Shown: positions 48,437-61,536 of the stretch, one piece after another | Numbering within the stretch: the first letter of the stretch is position 1 | Layout of the letters: each line of letters opens with the position of its first letter | Source of the DNA: Paragonimus westermani | Lineage: Eukaryota; Platyhelminthes; Trematoda; Plagiorchiida; Troglotrematidae | Direction: 5' to 3' | NCBI GenBank assembly: GCA_008508345.1 | Contig: QNGE01003041.1 | Coordinates: 1 to 64,000, forward strand | DNA length: 64,000 nt | The notes under the pieces: generated by a model | What the model was told of the DNA's origin: nothing | The model's database searches: none | The model's input: only the letters and a program-made list of their open reading frames with translations | Position numbers and translations under genes: made by a program

Positions 48437-51400
48437 GTATGGTTCGTTCAGGGTGATATAATAGTTGTTCGGATTACATCACACTTATGTTTGTTGATTA
48501 ACATTTCTGCTGGACTTCCTCTACAGTTATGAGCTCACGGCCTATTTCTTCTGAGAGGTAGTGCGTTTTACATGCGAGACTGGACAAGAACTCGGTTGAT
48601 CTTCTTCCCAGTTGATAATGCAAGGTTCGGTTTACTGTTAGCGGTATGTGAATTGTAATGGTTTTAACAGATGCCTGGAAGCTCACAGTCTTTGTTACAT
48701 CGATTGACCACTTTTTGATTGCCAAGTCTGCAACAACACTAAGAATGTGATAGATCGTGCGTGTTGTCCAGTTGATGTCAACCATATTCCACAAATACGA
48801 TTCCGGGGTTGTAGCAAATTTTAAACTTGAAAAAGTTCACTCCCTTCAGAAGTTTGAACAAAACTTTTGGAATACGAGAACTGGTAAATGCAAGCACTTC
48901 GTATTGACTCATCATAACCAAATTTACAATAACATGAAACGGGTTTTTATATCGAGCAGTTAGGGGGCAGGGTGGATAGTCAATCGGTGGTTTAGGAAAG
49001 GTCACTAAGTCCAGGGAAGGGTCAAGTTTAGGAGCAGCTGTTTCTGAACACACAAGGTTGGATTCAGTCGACTGAGTGCGACCGCCTCAGCAAGTCGCAA
49101 GAATCTTGGATTGGTAGTGACGTATTAGGATTTTGAATGCACAAATCGGGTCGACAAAATTGACCAGTGTTCAGGACGTGTCTTGCGACTGCGGACGCTG
49201 GTTGCTTGTATGTTTCAACCACATTGTCATTCTTCTCTAATACAGATTCCTGCACCCATTTAGACAGATGTTCCTTCAGAGTGTGAAGTGGCACCGATAG
49301 GCTGATCTTCTTTGATTGAAGGGACCGGCAGTTTCTATGTCCGGGCTAATACACATAGTTCCGCTGCGATAAATGTTGGTTTAATTAAATTCACTAGTCT
49401 TTGAGTTGTTTGATGCATGCCATAATCGCGTTTAAAAGACAATTCTACATAAACCCTCTTTTTTCTCACTGTGGTCACCTGTTAGGAAGGTGGTTTTGAA
49501 TTACAACGTCTTTCCATGAACCGTTCTTGATACCCGTTATATTGTTGTATAGATGTGATCAAGTCCAGTATTTCTGCGTCTCCACGGAATGCTTGTATCA
49601 ACCAGTTTTTCAAATAGTATTTTGATATTGAAGAAAGCGTGACGTATTGAGAGTCAACCACTTGAACCCTTCGGCTGCGCGAGCTTTATGTTACAATACA
49701 GCTTTCTTCCCGAAAGGTTGCCTAGTAAACACACAATTCAATCATGTGTTTCTAACCCAAATCACAAGGTCCGGTTACTTCTTACTCACACAAAGTTATT
49801 TGTGAACTTCACCATGAAGTAATCCTAGAACATCTCAAATTGCAATCTGAAAATACTCGTAAAACTAAGGGACTGCGCATCAATCCCTCTTGATATAACA
49901 GTCGTCATGGTTTTGTTTCGTAAATTGTCCACGGAAAGAAATTCTTTGAACCCAATGCATAGAATTGTTTCAAACACTCTCCACATAGCACACAGCTAAA
50001 ACCTGACCCAACTTGATTTCGTAGGCTCAACGCTTTCCGAGGCGCCTCCTAATTGATGAGTATGAAATAGTTTTTCCTTAATCAAACTCAATATTACACG
50101 ACAACCTTATGCGGTATCCCAATCTGCCGCATTTTGTAATGTGATGATTAGGGCTGAAAATCTACTGACTTTCGGGATTAACCAATGTTTTCTCATAGCG
50201 TTGTTCCGTTCACACAATAAAAACTCATCTGGAAGTTATCGTTCCCTTCGATTCGGTCCCACAGTGGCTACTCTACGGCACATTTTAAACCATACACCAC
50301 TTACAACCTTAGGACAGATTAGAAGTGAATGCTCTTCGCAGAATTTTCCTACGCGTCCGAAAGTATACATGACTTATTCCATTTCACTGGTACTTGGGCA
50401 ACTCACGGGGTGAATCCTTTCAAGTGTGGCTGACAGTTTGCGCTAGCCGAAATTTTATCAAGTTTCAGTTAGTTTTCGAGATTGTACAGCTGAACCTGAG
50501 TTGTTAAATATACATCAGCATATAAACCGCGCCTCATAAAGCGCAATATTGATTTGATCGAACGTGACCTTGTCGCTGTGTCAGATACAAGAAAAATGGA
50601 AGCGAACAATAACTAGCTTAAGTAAACCAAGTATCACCAAACCCCAGTACACGGCCTTTGAAAAATGGCACTGTTTTCCTCGATTTTTGAAAGTGACATA
50701 CCGAGATGCGAAGTTTCATGATTACAACATACACAACATATACGTTAATACAGAGCATATTTATACTGGAGCAGCTAACAAACTGGTTTGTAAACCCTGT
50801 TTCGTGGTGCAGAACATGAATCTTTAGTTTAGTTTAATTTGGTGACCATGACTGTGCTCACCTACCTTGTTTATGTTTCACCAGGCGGAGTGTATTTACG
50901 TTCTCTGTATAACGAACTTACACAATTTTACGCACGGCAGTTTGCTCGTAGTGTCCACTCTCGAGTCAATACTATTCAACTCAGTAATGATTGGATGAAC
51001 AATGTATTTGTAAGCCATATAAGTAATGAATCGTGGTGAATAAATCTTTCACATTGCGTAAGTTCACTGAGTTGGCCAACTTCAATTATAATCGGGGCAA
51101 AAACGAAATTTCTTTCTCACCAATGCCATATAGTGTAAAAAATTGTCGTTTGTTTTGTTCCCTTTCTGGCACAGTCTACATTAACTCATACAAGCAACAA
51201 CAGTGGTAGACACAACACCTGGTCCGGGAAAAGTACATACTGCATTCTGATGTTTATGGGCAGCAGCATCATTGTGAAGCACGTGGATGAATGAGCTGGT
51301 GGTTGATGAATGCACAACCAATCAGAACGCAGCTTGAGTCCTAGCATGCGTGTGGGTCACACAGGCGGCCATTCCGCGTGAACAACATTGTGCGTTCCAC

Positions 51401-52898
51401 TTTCGAAATAGGCAGAAAATCTTAAGCACTGCGCAGACCTGTGTCTTTTATAAGTCGACCGACAGTTTCACTTGGATACAGTGATCAAGTTCACGTGATC
51501 TTTTAGCTTGACTAGATAATTACGGTTTTACTTTTTACTCCCACTAATGTGCACGAGAGTCTGCTGCAAGGTATGCCAAAAGTGCTTGACGTGGAGGCTG
51601 TAAGATATATATTGAAAATATTGAATTTCAAATTATTCTTCACAGATTTGTGGGTGACTGCTAATTTTGTATTTGTTTGCAGGTCATGAAGCGTCTCAAA
51701 TGTGGTACGATGAGGTCGCTTGTCACAATTTCAGTGGTCAATTCGCTTCAAAATCAGGTATTCACTATGGTCACGATTGAGCCCACACATGGTATGCACC
51801 AAATATCACAACGACCAGTGCAGAGTCAGTGTACTGGCTCCAATGGCATCAGTTTAACCCAAGTCTAGAAGTACTGCACACTCAATCATATACTTAGGTT
51901 GCAAACATGAAAGACCTTTAATTAGTCGCTTTATATTGACACGAAATACTAAATCACCACCATTTCAGTACTTACCCTAATTATCACTCAAGTGATTGTT
52001 TCGACGCAGTCGAACTCCGTATAGACTATTTTGTGCTAGCAATAGCTGGATCGCAGTCATTGAGTTTTGTAAAAGGATGCTTGTCCCTGAAATTTTCGTT
52101 CAATTATTTATGATGTTTCTCACAAGAGAAGCATTTTTAAAGGAGATGGAACGAGCGACGCGACATCCGGATAAAACCGGTAGACCTCATTCAGCATAAG
52201 ATTAATATGCACGCCTCAAAAGCACTCCACATGCTCAATCACTAATGGCGCTCTTGAATGCGTATAAAATATTGTCGAGAATGAGCATAACACGATACCA
52301 TTAACGTGAATGTTACTGTCGTGCACACTTCAAGTCTTTTTGTCCTATTTGACAGACTGAATGGCAGACAGTGATAGCAGAGTCAGAATTGAACTCCTGT
52401 CGAAACCATTACAACCACTGTGAACATACTCAGTAGTGACAAGTATTATGTTAGGTTAAAAATCAAGGCATATTTTCTAGTGAACAAGTACATACAGTTC
52501 CATACAGTTGGATCGTTTACTTAAACCTGAATTGATAATTATTTAGCCGGAACGAATTTAGAATTTGTCCCGAGAAAACATTTTACGAGAACGGAAAAGT
52601 ATTTTAAATGTCGGTGTCAGGGACTCACCAGAATAGGTTACAAAAGCAACCAAAATGATTAAACGATTTCTAAGAATGCAAATCCCATAAAATTTCCTGC
52701 ATCATCCCACAACTTTACGTTCTAACACAGGACATTTTTCACAACTCATTTGGAAGAGCACATCCAAGTGTGGTTTCGGCAGAGCTATTTCATCTGACGG
52801 AAAGTCCGCCTACGTTGTTGGTCATTACTATCCACCAGGGAATGTCCAGGGTCAGTTTGCTGAGAACGTCCCACGTGCTAAGCGGCCAGTCAAACAAT
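48264..52898 (+). CDS. CAP/SCP-domain protein, GAPR-1 or group 2 venom allergen-like type (three exons identified)
   Basis: The exons 48264-48436, 51683-51757 and 52731-52898 join in frame (G|GT and G|GA at the junctions) into about 139 residues of one CAP domain. CAP proteins bind sterols and lipids; the GAPR-1 branch is intracellular or membrane-associated, while many flatworm members of the family are secreted. The four CAP cavity residues are all present: His in LYHSDAK, Glu in GENLAF, Glu in WYDEV and His in GHFSQLIW. The motifs GHFSQLIWKST and the ending GHYYPPGNVQG..AENV fit the GLIPR2/group 2 type, with few cysteines. The N-terminal exon (before FRAAH) and whatever follows phase 1 at 52898 were not found, so whether there is a signal peptide is unknown. 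Introns are 3246 and 973 nt. Confidence 0.9.
51683..51757 (+). CDS. CAP exon with the WYDE motif
   Basis: This 75-nt exon encodes HEASQMWYDEVACHNFSG then QFASKS. The acceptor is TTTGTTTGCAG|GTCATG and the donor AAATCAG|GTATTC. Both phases match the neighbouring exons. WYDEV carries the second cavity glutamate. It is small enough to be missed by most length filters. Confidence 0.92.
52731..52898 (+). CDS. CAP exon with GHFSQLIW and the C-terminal strands
   Basis: This 168-nt exon encodes GHFSQLIWKSTSKCGFG, RAISSDGKSAYVVGHYYPP and GNVQGQFAENVPRAKRPVKQ. The acceptor is TTCTAACACAG|GACATT and the donor AAACAAT|GTAAGT, a near-consensus 5' splice site. It ends in phase 1, so at least one more exon follows; the basic RAKRPVK tail could start a C-terminal extension as in some long flatworm members. 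Confidence 0.94.
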
Positions 52899-55800
52899 GT
52901 AAGTCAACAAGTCCAAATCTCAGACAACTCAACTAGTCAAAGTAATTAACCGGCCGAACAGTCGAACTTGAGACCCTAAGTTCATTTAGGCAGATTGTGC
53001 CTGGCTGTTCTCAACCCTGTTCAGTCCCTAATATTGTAGCGGCGTTACGAGAGAGAAGTTACTCAGGTTGAAAGTTAATCAAGGCTGAAGAAAGTATTCT
53101 CACTTTCCACTATAGATGGGCCAAATATAATGAAAAATTAAATGTGTCGGTGTAATAATTAAATGCAAGAGAGCTGTCAGAGCTGACTTATGTGTGCTCG
53201 TCGTTACATAACACTAAAACGAATTGGAGTGTTTATAGTTTTGGCGATCTGTGAAAGCGAACTGTGAGATTGTCAGAAAATCCAGTACAGATTGTCGCCA
53301 TTCGTTTATTTGTTGATTGATTGCGGTCGTTAAGTTCTCAGCAAATTTAACCTCGACCAGTGATTTTTGCACTATGGTCCGGTGGGTGCGGAGGATAACT
53401 GCAAAAGTGTACTTCCCCTAAAACAACTCAACTTTTCGGTTATGAAATTTTTAAAAGAGCACCTGGCATCCTAATGTGTGCACTACAGAAGATGTTGAAG
53501 CGAACCTCTTTCAGAAATGACAACTCACTTTCCCATACAAAGGCGGCCGTGCATTGAAACCCGCTAACTCCTAGGTTCAAACCTCTATGCACTCATGTCG
53601 TTGCTTCGCTTGACGGTGAAGCGAAGACACTTTAAAATGCGTGTGAGGCAAGCAACCGAATGTCTAAACAAAAATTAGGTTTTCAGAATTTAGGCTAAAA
53701 TGAGTATCAGATACTCACGTTTTGTACAGCACTTCTTAAGTGGGTATCTTGTTCTGTATATAAATCGCTCTTTCAAAGGAATTATTTTCTGCAAAAAAAC
53801 AAACGTTTTTACATCATGGTACTTTTCACTCAGCAGCCGCGATTTAGAGAACATCATGTCATCCTGTTAACGTTTTGGAAAATGCAAACCTAATCACTAC
53901 AAATATAGACAAATATTGTCTGCCTGTAACTGTAGACCGCGACTTGAGTTTAACTATCAAACAAAGACCTGTAACGTTTGTATTTGAAAGGTGCCATTAT
54001 TTCTCGGAAAATTTGTATCACATGCTAAGTGTTCAGTATAAGTATTCATTTGACAGATATACGTCAAGTGAATATCTAACGCTTTATGCTGTGTCAGTGG
54101 CGTTCCAATGAGATTTGGTCGCAACTTCTGTAGGTAGGCACGTATACTCAGAATCTGCCAACTAAAAAAGCATCACCAGTGTACATCTCTATTTTGACAA
54201 AATGTTTAATGCTAGTTCGTTTGGATTTACGCCTAGCATATCAGTTACAGAAATTTGTAATAAACCTCAACCATGACAGCTTCATTTGACTGTTTTCTCA
54301 CAACTGTGTGTGCGTTATGCCACAATAGTCAGAACGAATTCTGACAGAAATAACTAACTGACTTATCAGCTTTAACGACCGACTCCGTGAGTACGGTCAT
54401 TTGAACAATATACGAATCTTCGTCTCCTTGGAATCATTGATTAGCTAGATGGCTATTACTGAGTAATCAGAAAAGCTTACTGTTACTAATCGCATAGTTT
54501 TCTCTTGAGGTGATAGGGTAATCTTGACAATGTAGAGCGCGGAATGCAGCTAAAATTTCAAATGTCAGTCTCTGAACACAATGTTGGTGAAGCCAAGTAA
54601 ACGTTGATCGACACAGTGTCCACACAAGAACGTGGAATGTAGTTTGACCACTTTGACCATGGAAATCTCTGCTGCCGTTAGGCTCCGCTGATATCCGATC
54701 AGGGGTTTCATTTCAAAAAGGGACGAGTTGAAAACATACACATAAACCTTATTTGCCGCTCTGCGTTAAATAAGACGATTTTAAAACTACTAATCTTGAT
54801 TACTTACCCACATCTAACACGTCCTATTTCACATTACAGCCAAGGCCCATAAACGTATGTCAGTACATGTACGCTGTTTTATGAAATCATATTATCATTT
54901 AACGATACAGGTGAATAGGGTGTATTTTTATGATAGAGGTTTGTTCGACAGAACTGAATATTCCCAAGCAAAAGTTGAGTGGATGTTCTAGCAGCCATCA
55001 CAAATTTTTTGTAAAATTTCGATGTAGGTTTTACAGGGTTATTACCACAAACTATAATTTTGCAAGCGTCAGTAACGAGCAACTGGGATTCCGTGCAAGT
55101 ATACATTACATTCACTCACATTTCGAAATTTACGAGTGAACGTTTTCGGAAACTCAATCAACGGCCTACATAGCTTATTATTTACACAGAATTGTTCGTG
55201 CGTTATAGTAATGAAGAACAAATTGCCATGTAAAAGATCTACGTTTGTATAAATATTGGCTTTATTCACGAGATATTTTCGAAATTACTTCCGTCTGATT
55301 GCAGATGCTCCGAAACCAAAGAAACAAAGCGACGCCTGTATCATTTTATGATGAACAGATGAAGCCCTTTAAAGTGCAATAACACGGATAAATTGATTGA
55401 CGTTTGTACACTGAAAGTTATACTTTTCGAATAAAAGCAATTTTCTTCAATGAAGCATTCAAATCATTTTCACCGTTTTCGTAGAAATTGCTGCAGCATA
55501 TGTAAAACTGTTTGTCCTACAACAATCGTTTAAACACCTATTCATTAACCACCATCATGGTGTCCAGAACAGAGTTACCTAGTCCAGACAGTTGGACAAC
55601 GGAGGATGAGGAAATCAGACATTGGAGCGAGCAGATTTATAGCTACGGACTAACTTGAGAACGTCAAAGCACAGTTGGTGACAGAACATTTGTGACACAT
55701 GTGCATTCGTGACATGGACCTCACGTTCAGCTCGGACAACGTGGCCTAATCAACTGAAGTATGTCAGCGACACGTTCATTTGGCGAACAGTAATGTCCCC

Positions 55801-56749
55801 AATGCCATTTTTGCTCACTCACAATTAGCGGTATCATTCACGGCACGTTCACGTCCGGTTACATAAGTGAGATTCAGGATGAAACTGTATGTAGATTGTA
55901 TTTGTCTTATCTTATATCCGAATATCAACAAGTGGCACTGGTCAAAATTGTGTACGTTGCATTGGTTGTTCAACATTAGCTGTCTCTGATTAATTCAGCT
56001 TAACGGCGATTAGCAAAGTGGCTCTTTGGGATGTTGAAACCTGTGCGGCCACCATTCCCTCAACACGCTGCATATGATACATTTGGGATGGTAAACATGT
56101 CGGAAGAAATAAACATCGACAGACGTCACATGTTGACCGTGACACGACCATTCTCCAACAAGAAGCATAACTGCACCTAGCCGGTGAGTCATCTTACAAT
56201 TAACATACCAAGGTGAAGTTGTAAGAAAGCTATGTAATAATCCACTTTGATCAGAAGTTTGTACAATATCCGCTGTGGCCTCCGTCTGCATGCTGTGTTC
56301 AAACAGCCGAATACCAGTTCATCCAACTATAGTGCCTCTACAGTTACAGGTTCGAAAGTGGATGCTAGATCAACTCCTTTTACAGAAAGCAATATAAGTT
56401 CCATGGTCGATTAGGAGAGCCATTTCCAACCCAGGGTGAACGTGAGATGAAACGGGCCTGAGCAAATTATGTTGCGCAATTAGTGCAAAGCAGGTGGCCA
56501 GCATCTTCAGTTGCATTCCATCTGTCAAACTGTGAGTACGATCTCGTCATTACTTATACGTCCTAAGTCCTTTACTTAATGGACAATCAACGATCTCTTG
56601 AGTTCTTCGAAGGTGTCACTGTTCACAGACGGCAACCACTCGCATGCCAAAACAAAGACGCGGTTGTCAGTCCGAAGCTGTCATGAAATATGAACAGTTC
56701 AGTGGTGAGGTTTGTCTGGTGTGCATGTGTGATCTTGCTTTCTTTACAA
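52899..56749. other. Downstream of CAP exon 3; no exon recognised
   Basis: The following CAP exon was not recognised. Open frames up to 93 codons (56010-56291 minus) have no clear domain. A segment at about 53540-53590 has a B-box-like CTAGGTTCAAACCTC and may be another decayed tRNA-like repeat. Confidence 0.4.
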
Positions 56750-56968
56750 ACTTTCTCTGATCGGAGGAAGTTGAACTCGCAGCTGTCGCATTCCCATAGA
56801 CTTTGCAGTCAGCTTGTTTCAAATACAAGCACTAGACTCGGGGTTTGCTCCCATTGGAGCTCATCAGTAGTGCACATGCTTGCCACGGTCCGGACTAGAA
56901 CTGCAACCACGCGTTGATGAGGCAACTGTGTTCACCACTGCGCCCCCATTCACCTAACATTAGGCACG
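56750..56968 (-). repeat. tRNA-like SINE, family 2, copy at 56.8 kb
   Basis: Read on the minus strand it shares with 10060-10262 the ordered blocks TTGCCTCA, a B-box-like GCAGTTCTAGTCC, ACCGTGGCAAG, GAGCTC and CTATGGGAATGC. A polymerase III A-box is not clear. Boundaries are estimated. Confidence 0.5.
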
Positions 56969-57483
56969 ACCGAATTATCACATGTGAACGCTCAACCACT
57001 TTCGCTTGTGATTGATGATCAGGTTGCCCCAATCAATAACACCGCGATTTGTAATTCCGAGACGGGTCGAACTATTCGCTAGGCGATATTTTAGATTCCT
57101 GATGTGTGGTCGGGGATCTGGTTAATTTAAAGTTGAACATCACTAGCACTTGATCGCAGCTTTTGCATTCAGATAATATTCTAGCCAGCCTCCTTCGCAA
57201 TTCTGAGAAAAATCTCTGGAAATTCCCTCTGGATACGGAGGATGTGATCAAATGTGCGTGATGTTCAACTCGAAATTAACAAAATCCCGACTACTCGTCA
57301 GCAGTTCCCAAAATCACTGGAAGCCCAATAGGTCCGCATTATACAACCACGTGAGAGTGACTGTGTGGCGAATTATATGCATTCGTTCTCAATGATAGTC
57401 AAGGGATGGTGACCTCACGTGAAATGCGGTGTATCTTATTCTACGTTTGAAACCCGTTATAAAGCAACTTCTGTCTTTTTAAA

Positions 57484-57745
57484 ATGTCCGTACCAAATTC
57501 AGTACGAATGAGGTTGAACAACTTGGGCGTCGTGTTTAACATGTTACTGGTTGAGAATAACACAACGTTAGGAGCAAGTTGTAACACTCTAATTCTCAAC
57601 CACCCCGGGTGGCCTTCCTCAGAAGTGTTGAAATGTGATTTCGATTATAACTCCCCTAGAGCCGGACCATCCGAGGTGGTTAAAACGTAGAGCATTACAA
57701 ATTGCTCTTAACTCTGTCTTATTTTCAATCTGTTTATCAATAAAT
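57484..57745 (+). repeat. PLE terminal-repeat-like unit, copy 3 (inverted double unit)
   Basis: It begins ATGTCCGTACCAAATTCAG and TTGGGCGTCGTGTTTAAC, as in copy 1 read on its minus strand. It then contains a reverse-complement hairpin box (around 57598-57625, minus sense CTGAGGAAGGCCACCC) followed by a second, degenerate box in plus sense (CCGAGGTGGTTAAAACGTAG) and the arm ending ATCTGTTTATCAATAA. It shows that the family unit is an inverted duplication of the hairpin box. Confidence 0.6.
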
Positions 57746-59643
57746 TCTGTCTTGTGTATACGCTGTTCCAGCAGTGCACCTGCACAATGAAATCTATGAA
57801 GCTACTAAATTGATAGAATATACTGACATTCTTAAGTCGCTGCCGTTAATGCGACGAATCATCTACCAACTGATCACCTAGACACACAAAATTCAATAGT
57901 CAAACTTACCAATCCAACCAACACAAGGAGAGGGCTTTCGATCGTCAGTGGATTAATGAACTTGAAAGGAACTCAAAATGCATTGGCTATTGTGAACAGA
58001 CACTGTGAACAATCTCCGAATTAACGTCTGACTGTGAGTGATTTTGGTTGTAACTCAGTGGAGTTTTGCCGAGAATTCATAGTTTGCATTCACACTGCAA
58101 CCAGGTTTGTCGTAACTTTGCTTTCAACAAGAAATTTCTCGATCTATTTTCCCGCAAAATATTCCGGTCGGTGGGTGCGAAAGTATAACGGTAAAAGGAG
58201 GGTATAATCAATAAAGGCATTGCGGCATTTACAACACTCCGCAACCCGCAATCGATATTTACTTCCTGTCATGCTACGCATACCAAAAATCAAAGTCGTT
58301 CGATCTGTTTTTTTTTCACCATGATCAATTTCAGAATGTCCATTTCAACTGTTGTTTCGTTACATTCTGCTGAGATTGTTGGTTAGTGTGTTGTTGATTT
58401 TCCAAAATGTATTAGGCTCATTTGACCGCAAATTGTTGAATTATGTTCAAATTGTAACATCGTAACATCCACATTTCTCATCACACTTCACAAAGTCATC
58501 TATCTGTCGTTAACACGTTTCATTCGACGAAGACCAATTTATTGCTGAACAGCGTCTATTGTTTCGGCAAATGAGGTCGCCTCGATCGTTTAGTTCTTAG
58601 GTCCGAAATTGTTATCGGTTACCCCGTTTAGCCGCAACAAAGACATTTCTCTAATGATTGGAAAAAGGCTTTATCTTTGAAAAGTCTTGTCAGCCTACTA
58701 GGCTATTTGCTTTTTCTTACTGGACCGCTAAACTGATCTCACAGTCAATGAAAACTCACACGTTTTTGAACTCAACTTGGTGTTATTTCCTGCAGGGATA
58801 ACGATCAACCTGTCCTAAATTAGCCAGTCATCTCATGAACCTACCAAGCTTCTGGCCCAGCGATTGCATTAGTTTGGAGCGCGTTGGTTACACTAGTGTG
58901 CAATCGATACCACGCATTATTCAGCACACTTGTGTTTTGCGCATTTAAGGTTTCCATGACAAACCACAAATCAAGTTCGCTAAATTTATCATGTCTACCC
59001 GTTTTGTTCTATGCCTTACCATATAAAACCACTTTGTTTATTGTTCTCAACAACCTTTGATATCTGAGTGGGTGGATTTGTTAGCGCCATTTGACGTTAA
59101 TCTCCGGTTTCATCGACATTGATCCATCGCTCGCATTTGGCAATAAGGCACGGTTCTGTCGATTACCAATCCATTCCGAGTTCGTGTGGAGTCAACAACT
59201 AATATATTTCCTCCACAGGGGTGACGTTCAACACAAACAGTCAGAATCAACCGAATTCTTCCATCCGAACGCCATTAAACTAAAGATCACAATACGTTGA
59301 AGCACTAAAACTCATTTCTCAATACTAACTTAAATCTCCGTGAGTGGTATCACAGTACATTTCGCGTTACACTACTGCAATTTGTTAAAATATTTTGTAA
59401 GATACTTGAAGAACCAAGCAGTATTTTGAGACACCACACTCTTAACGTCCCATCCACACCCGTTCCAAAGATGAAAATCATTACCACAACTGTTAGAAAC
59501 GTCGAAAGAAAATGTGTCAGAGTGTTGGCTTATTTACATAAATTACAGTTCACAAGTACAAGCACACAAGCTCACTTAATTAATCAAAATCGCCATGATC
59601 ACATACTTCTTTGTGCCCACTTTGTGACGTACCTCTGTTTCAG
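57746..59643. other. No gene seen
   Basis: Open frames are short. A 69-codon frame at 59091-59300 lies next to a CTCCACAG that could be an acceptor, but I found no coherent partner. No known domain is recognised. Confidence 0.4.
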
Positions 59644-61164
59644 TGTGTTGAGTTGGATAAAAATAACATGGAAGACCAAGGTGAAATTACCCAGGAGGCC
59701 ACCGCAGCATCTGGTAACCTCACTTTTGGTTTGGACTACGTTCTCATGAACGAACCAATCTTCGAATTCATTTGTTCAGCCATTTATTCAAAAGGGGAAA
59801 TTCAACACTATCATCTACGCGCAAACGTGATTCTTTAAGCAACCAGCTTTGTTGGCCTCGCCTTTCAGAGTAAATTGTATAATGAAACAAGTATGAAAAC
59901 TCTCTGCGACTGTTTCGACCGAATGCTTTTCTACGGTGTGCTAGCAACTCAAACAAGTTTTCATTTTTACAAGGCAAACGATGAGTAAGATACAGTGTGC
60001 ATTGGTTACTGGTACACTTGTCAGCAACCCCGAAGTAACTTAGTGGATTTGACATGCGTCATGTGCAGTATTAATGCAAGCAATGGACAGACAGTTTAAC
60101 AGCCTCATTTAAGTTTACTTGTGAGTAAACTAACGTGAACGTCCAACACTCCTGACGTGGTGTTACTTGGTAGAAAGCGCGGTATGTTTCTCTCCCATTT
60201 ATTGTTATAATAGTTGCAGAAGGAACAGGTTGAAAATTGGACTGGGGTCGAGGAAATCACACACACACAACAAGGCTGCACAAACAGTTGAGAGGTCAGT
60301 ACAGACTCCACACATTTAACAACACATGTAAGGCATCATGTAAACAAGAATTGAAAAGGTGACATTCGAAGTTATCTTGGCTGAACATGAATAACTAATT
60401 GTTTGACACGCTTTCCACGTGAATGTTGCATTGTATGTCTACCGGATATATGGGAATCTGTCGGCAAAATGAGTGAAATGACTGACAGCTAGCTTCACAG
60501 ATTTCTTCCACGCGGGCGAATGTTTTCCTCTTCGCCTAAATTCCTCCCAAGTTGGCCACCGAGGAATTGGTACCCCGCGTAGGGGTGCATTTGACGGCAG
60601 GTAAATAAATGCGCCATGAACGAATAGTCGACAGTTGACTTTGTGCTTACATACCCAAAGATTACATATTTTAAGTCCCACTGAAAACCACCTATGCATA
60701 TTAGTCATTCACCAGTTTGGGAATCTATCCGTAACGGCAGAAGCTTCCGCAACTTTCTGAGTGGGTCGCAAGTACAATTATCCAATGACCGCCCCCACCA
60801 GGAAGAATCATCCTTCTGCATTGAAGGCGTATTTTACCTGCGAAGTGCGGAGAAGGACGAAATTAGGTTCACTTGGCAAAGTAAGAATCATGCATGCGAG
60901 TGAGATCGCACAACAGCATTCCTTCCGAAATATTTGTGTTGTTTAGGATGCATAGGCTTGTTGGTCCATACTATTTTGATGGAATTCCGTGTAGGGCAAC
61001 TTATCAGGAATTTCTCGCAAAGTATTTTCACAACTGTCTACAAACACTTGGACATGGTCTACGAGAGAGAACTTAGTATCAGTCGGATGGAGCAGCTATC
61101 CACTGCGCCGAAAGTCAACACGAGTGTCTCCGCGACACATTTTTGCATAGACGAATCTTTCTGA
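59644..61164 (+). CDS. Speculative four-exon gene of unknown function
   Basis: Four open segments can be spliced with frame kept: 59644-59714, 60501-60600, 60741-60880 and 60947-61164 (TGA). Borders are CTCTGTTTCAG|TGT and TCTG|GTAACC; GCTTCACAG|ATT and GGCAG|GTAAAT; CGGCAG|AAG and CAAA|GTAAGA; GTTGTTTAG|GAT. Segments read VELDKNNMEDQGEITQEA, HAGECFPLRLNSSQVGHRG, QVQLSNDRPHQEESSFCIEG and VGQLIRNFSQSIFTTVYKHL. Introns would be 786, 140 and 66 nt. Three phase matches in a row are suggestive but could arise by chance, and the last segment has a second open frame. I recognise no domain. Confidence 0.27.
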
Positions 61165-61536
61165 GTGGAACACATCAACCGCCTTTGTTAGCTTCCGAAA
61201 CAACTCCATTGATGTGCTTTTGCTCGCTCGATTTCTCGCCTAATGCGACTTATTTGTTGCCGTGAACATGCTCAACGTCAAACTGGTCGAAAAAGTCGGT
61301 CGATCTTCAAAACTACCGCGTCTGTTCGATCCAGTGATTATTGGCATCAGGACAGCATCATAGATGTTCATTTCCTCCCAGGTTATAGTACTCGGTAAGT
61401 GTACAAGTGGAATAAAATTGAGCCTAGTTAGTACCCTCTGACCTCACTGGTTCGATTCAGGTCATTCCCAAGAATCCTGTGGAATAACAGGGGTAACCGT
61501 TCTCTTAAGAAATGAACTTAAATACCACATGAAAAA
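61165..61536. other. Short non-coding gap before the PLE endonuclease
   Basis: I see no gene. A B-box-like segment (CACTGGTTCGATTCAGG) at about 61446-61462 lacks an A-box at the right distance. RT sequence of the Penelope-like element that should precede the endonuclease was not recognised here. Confidence 0.4.

Noticed and set aside
60258..60272. CA microsatellite
   Set aside because: The run is only a few repeat units long and not notable; the same holds for the TG run near 6618 and the CA run near 44403.
60439..60708. Minus-strand exon (89 codons, PRWPTWEEFRRRGKH)
   Set aside because: No acceptor AG lies before the protein-like part on that strand, while the plus strand has clean AG and GT borders at 60500 and 60601.
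61440..61470. Further tRNA-derived SINE at CTGGTTCGATTCAGG
   Set aside because: Only the B-box is visible; the A-box and family tail are missing.
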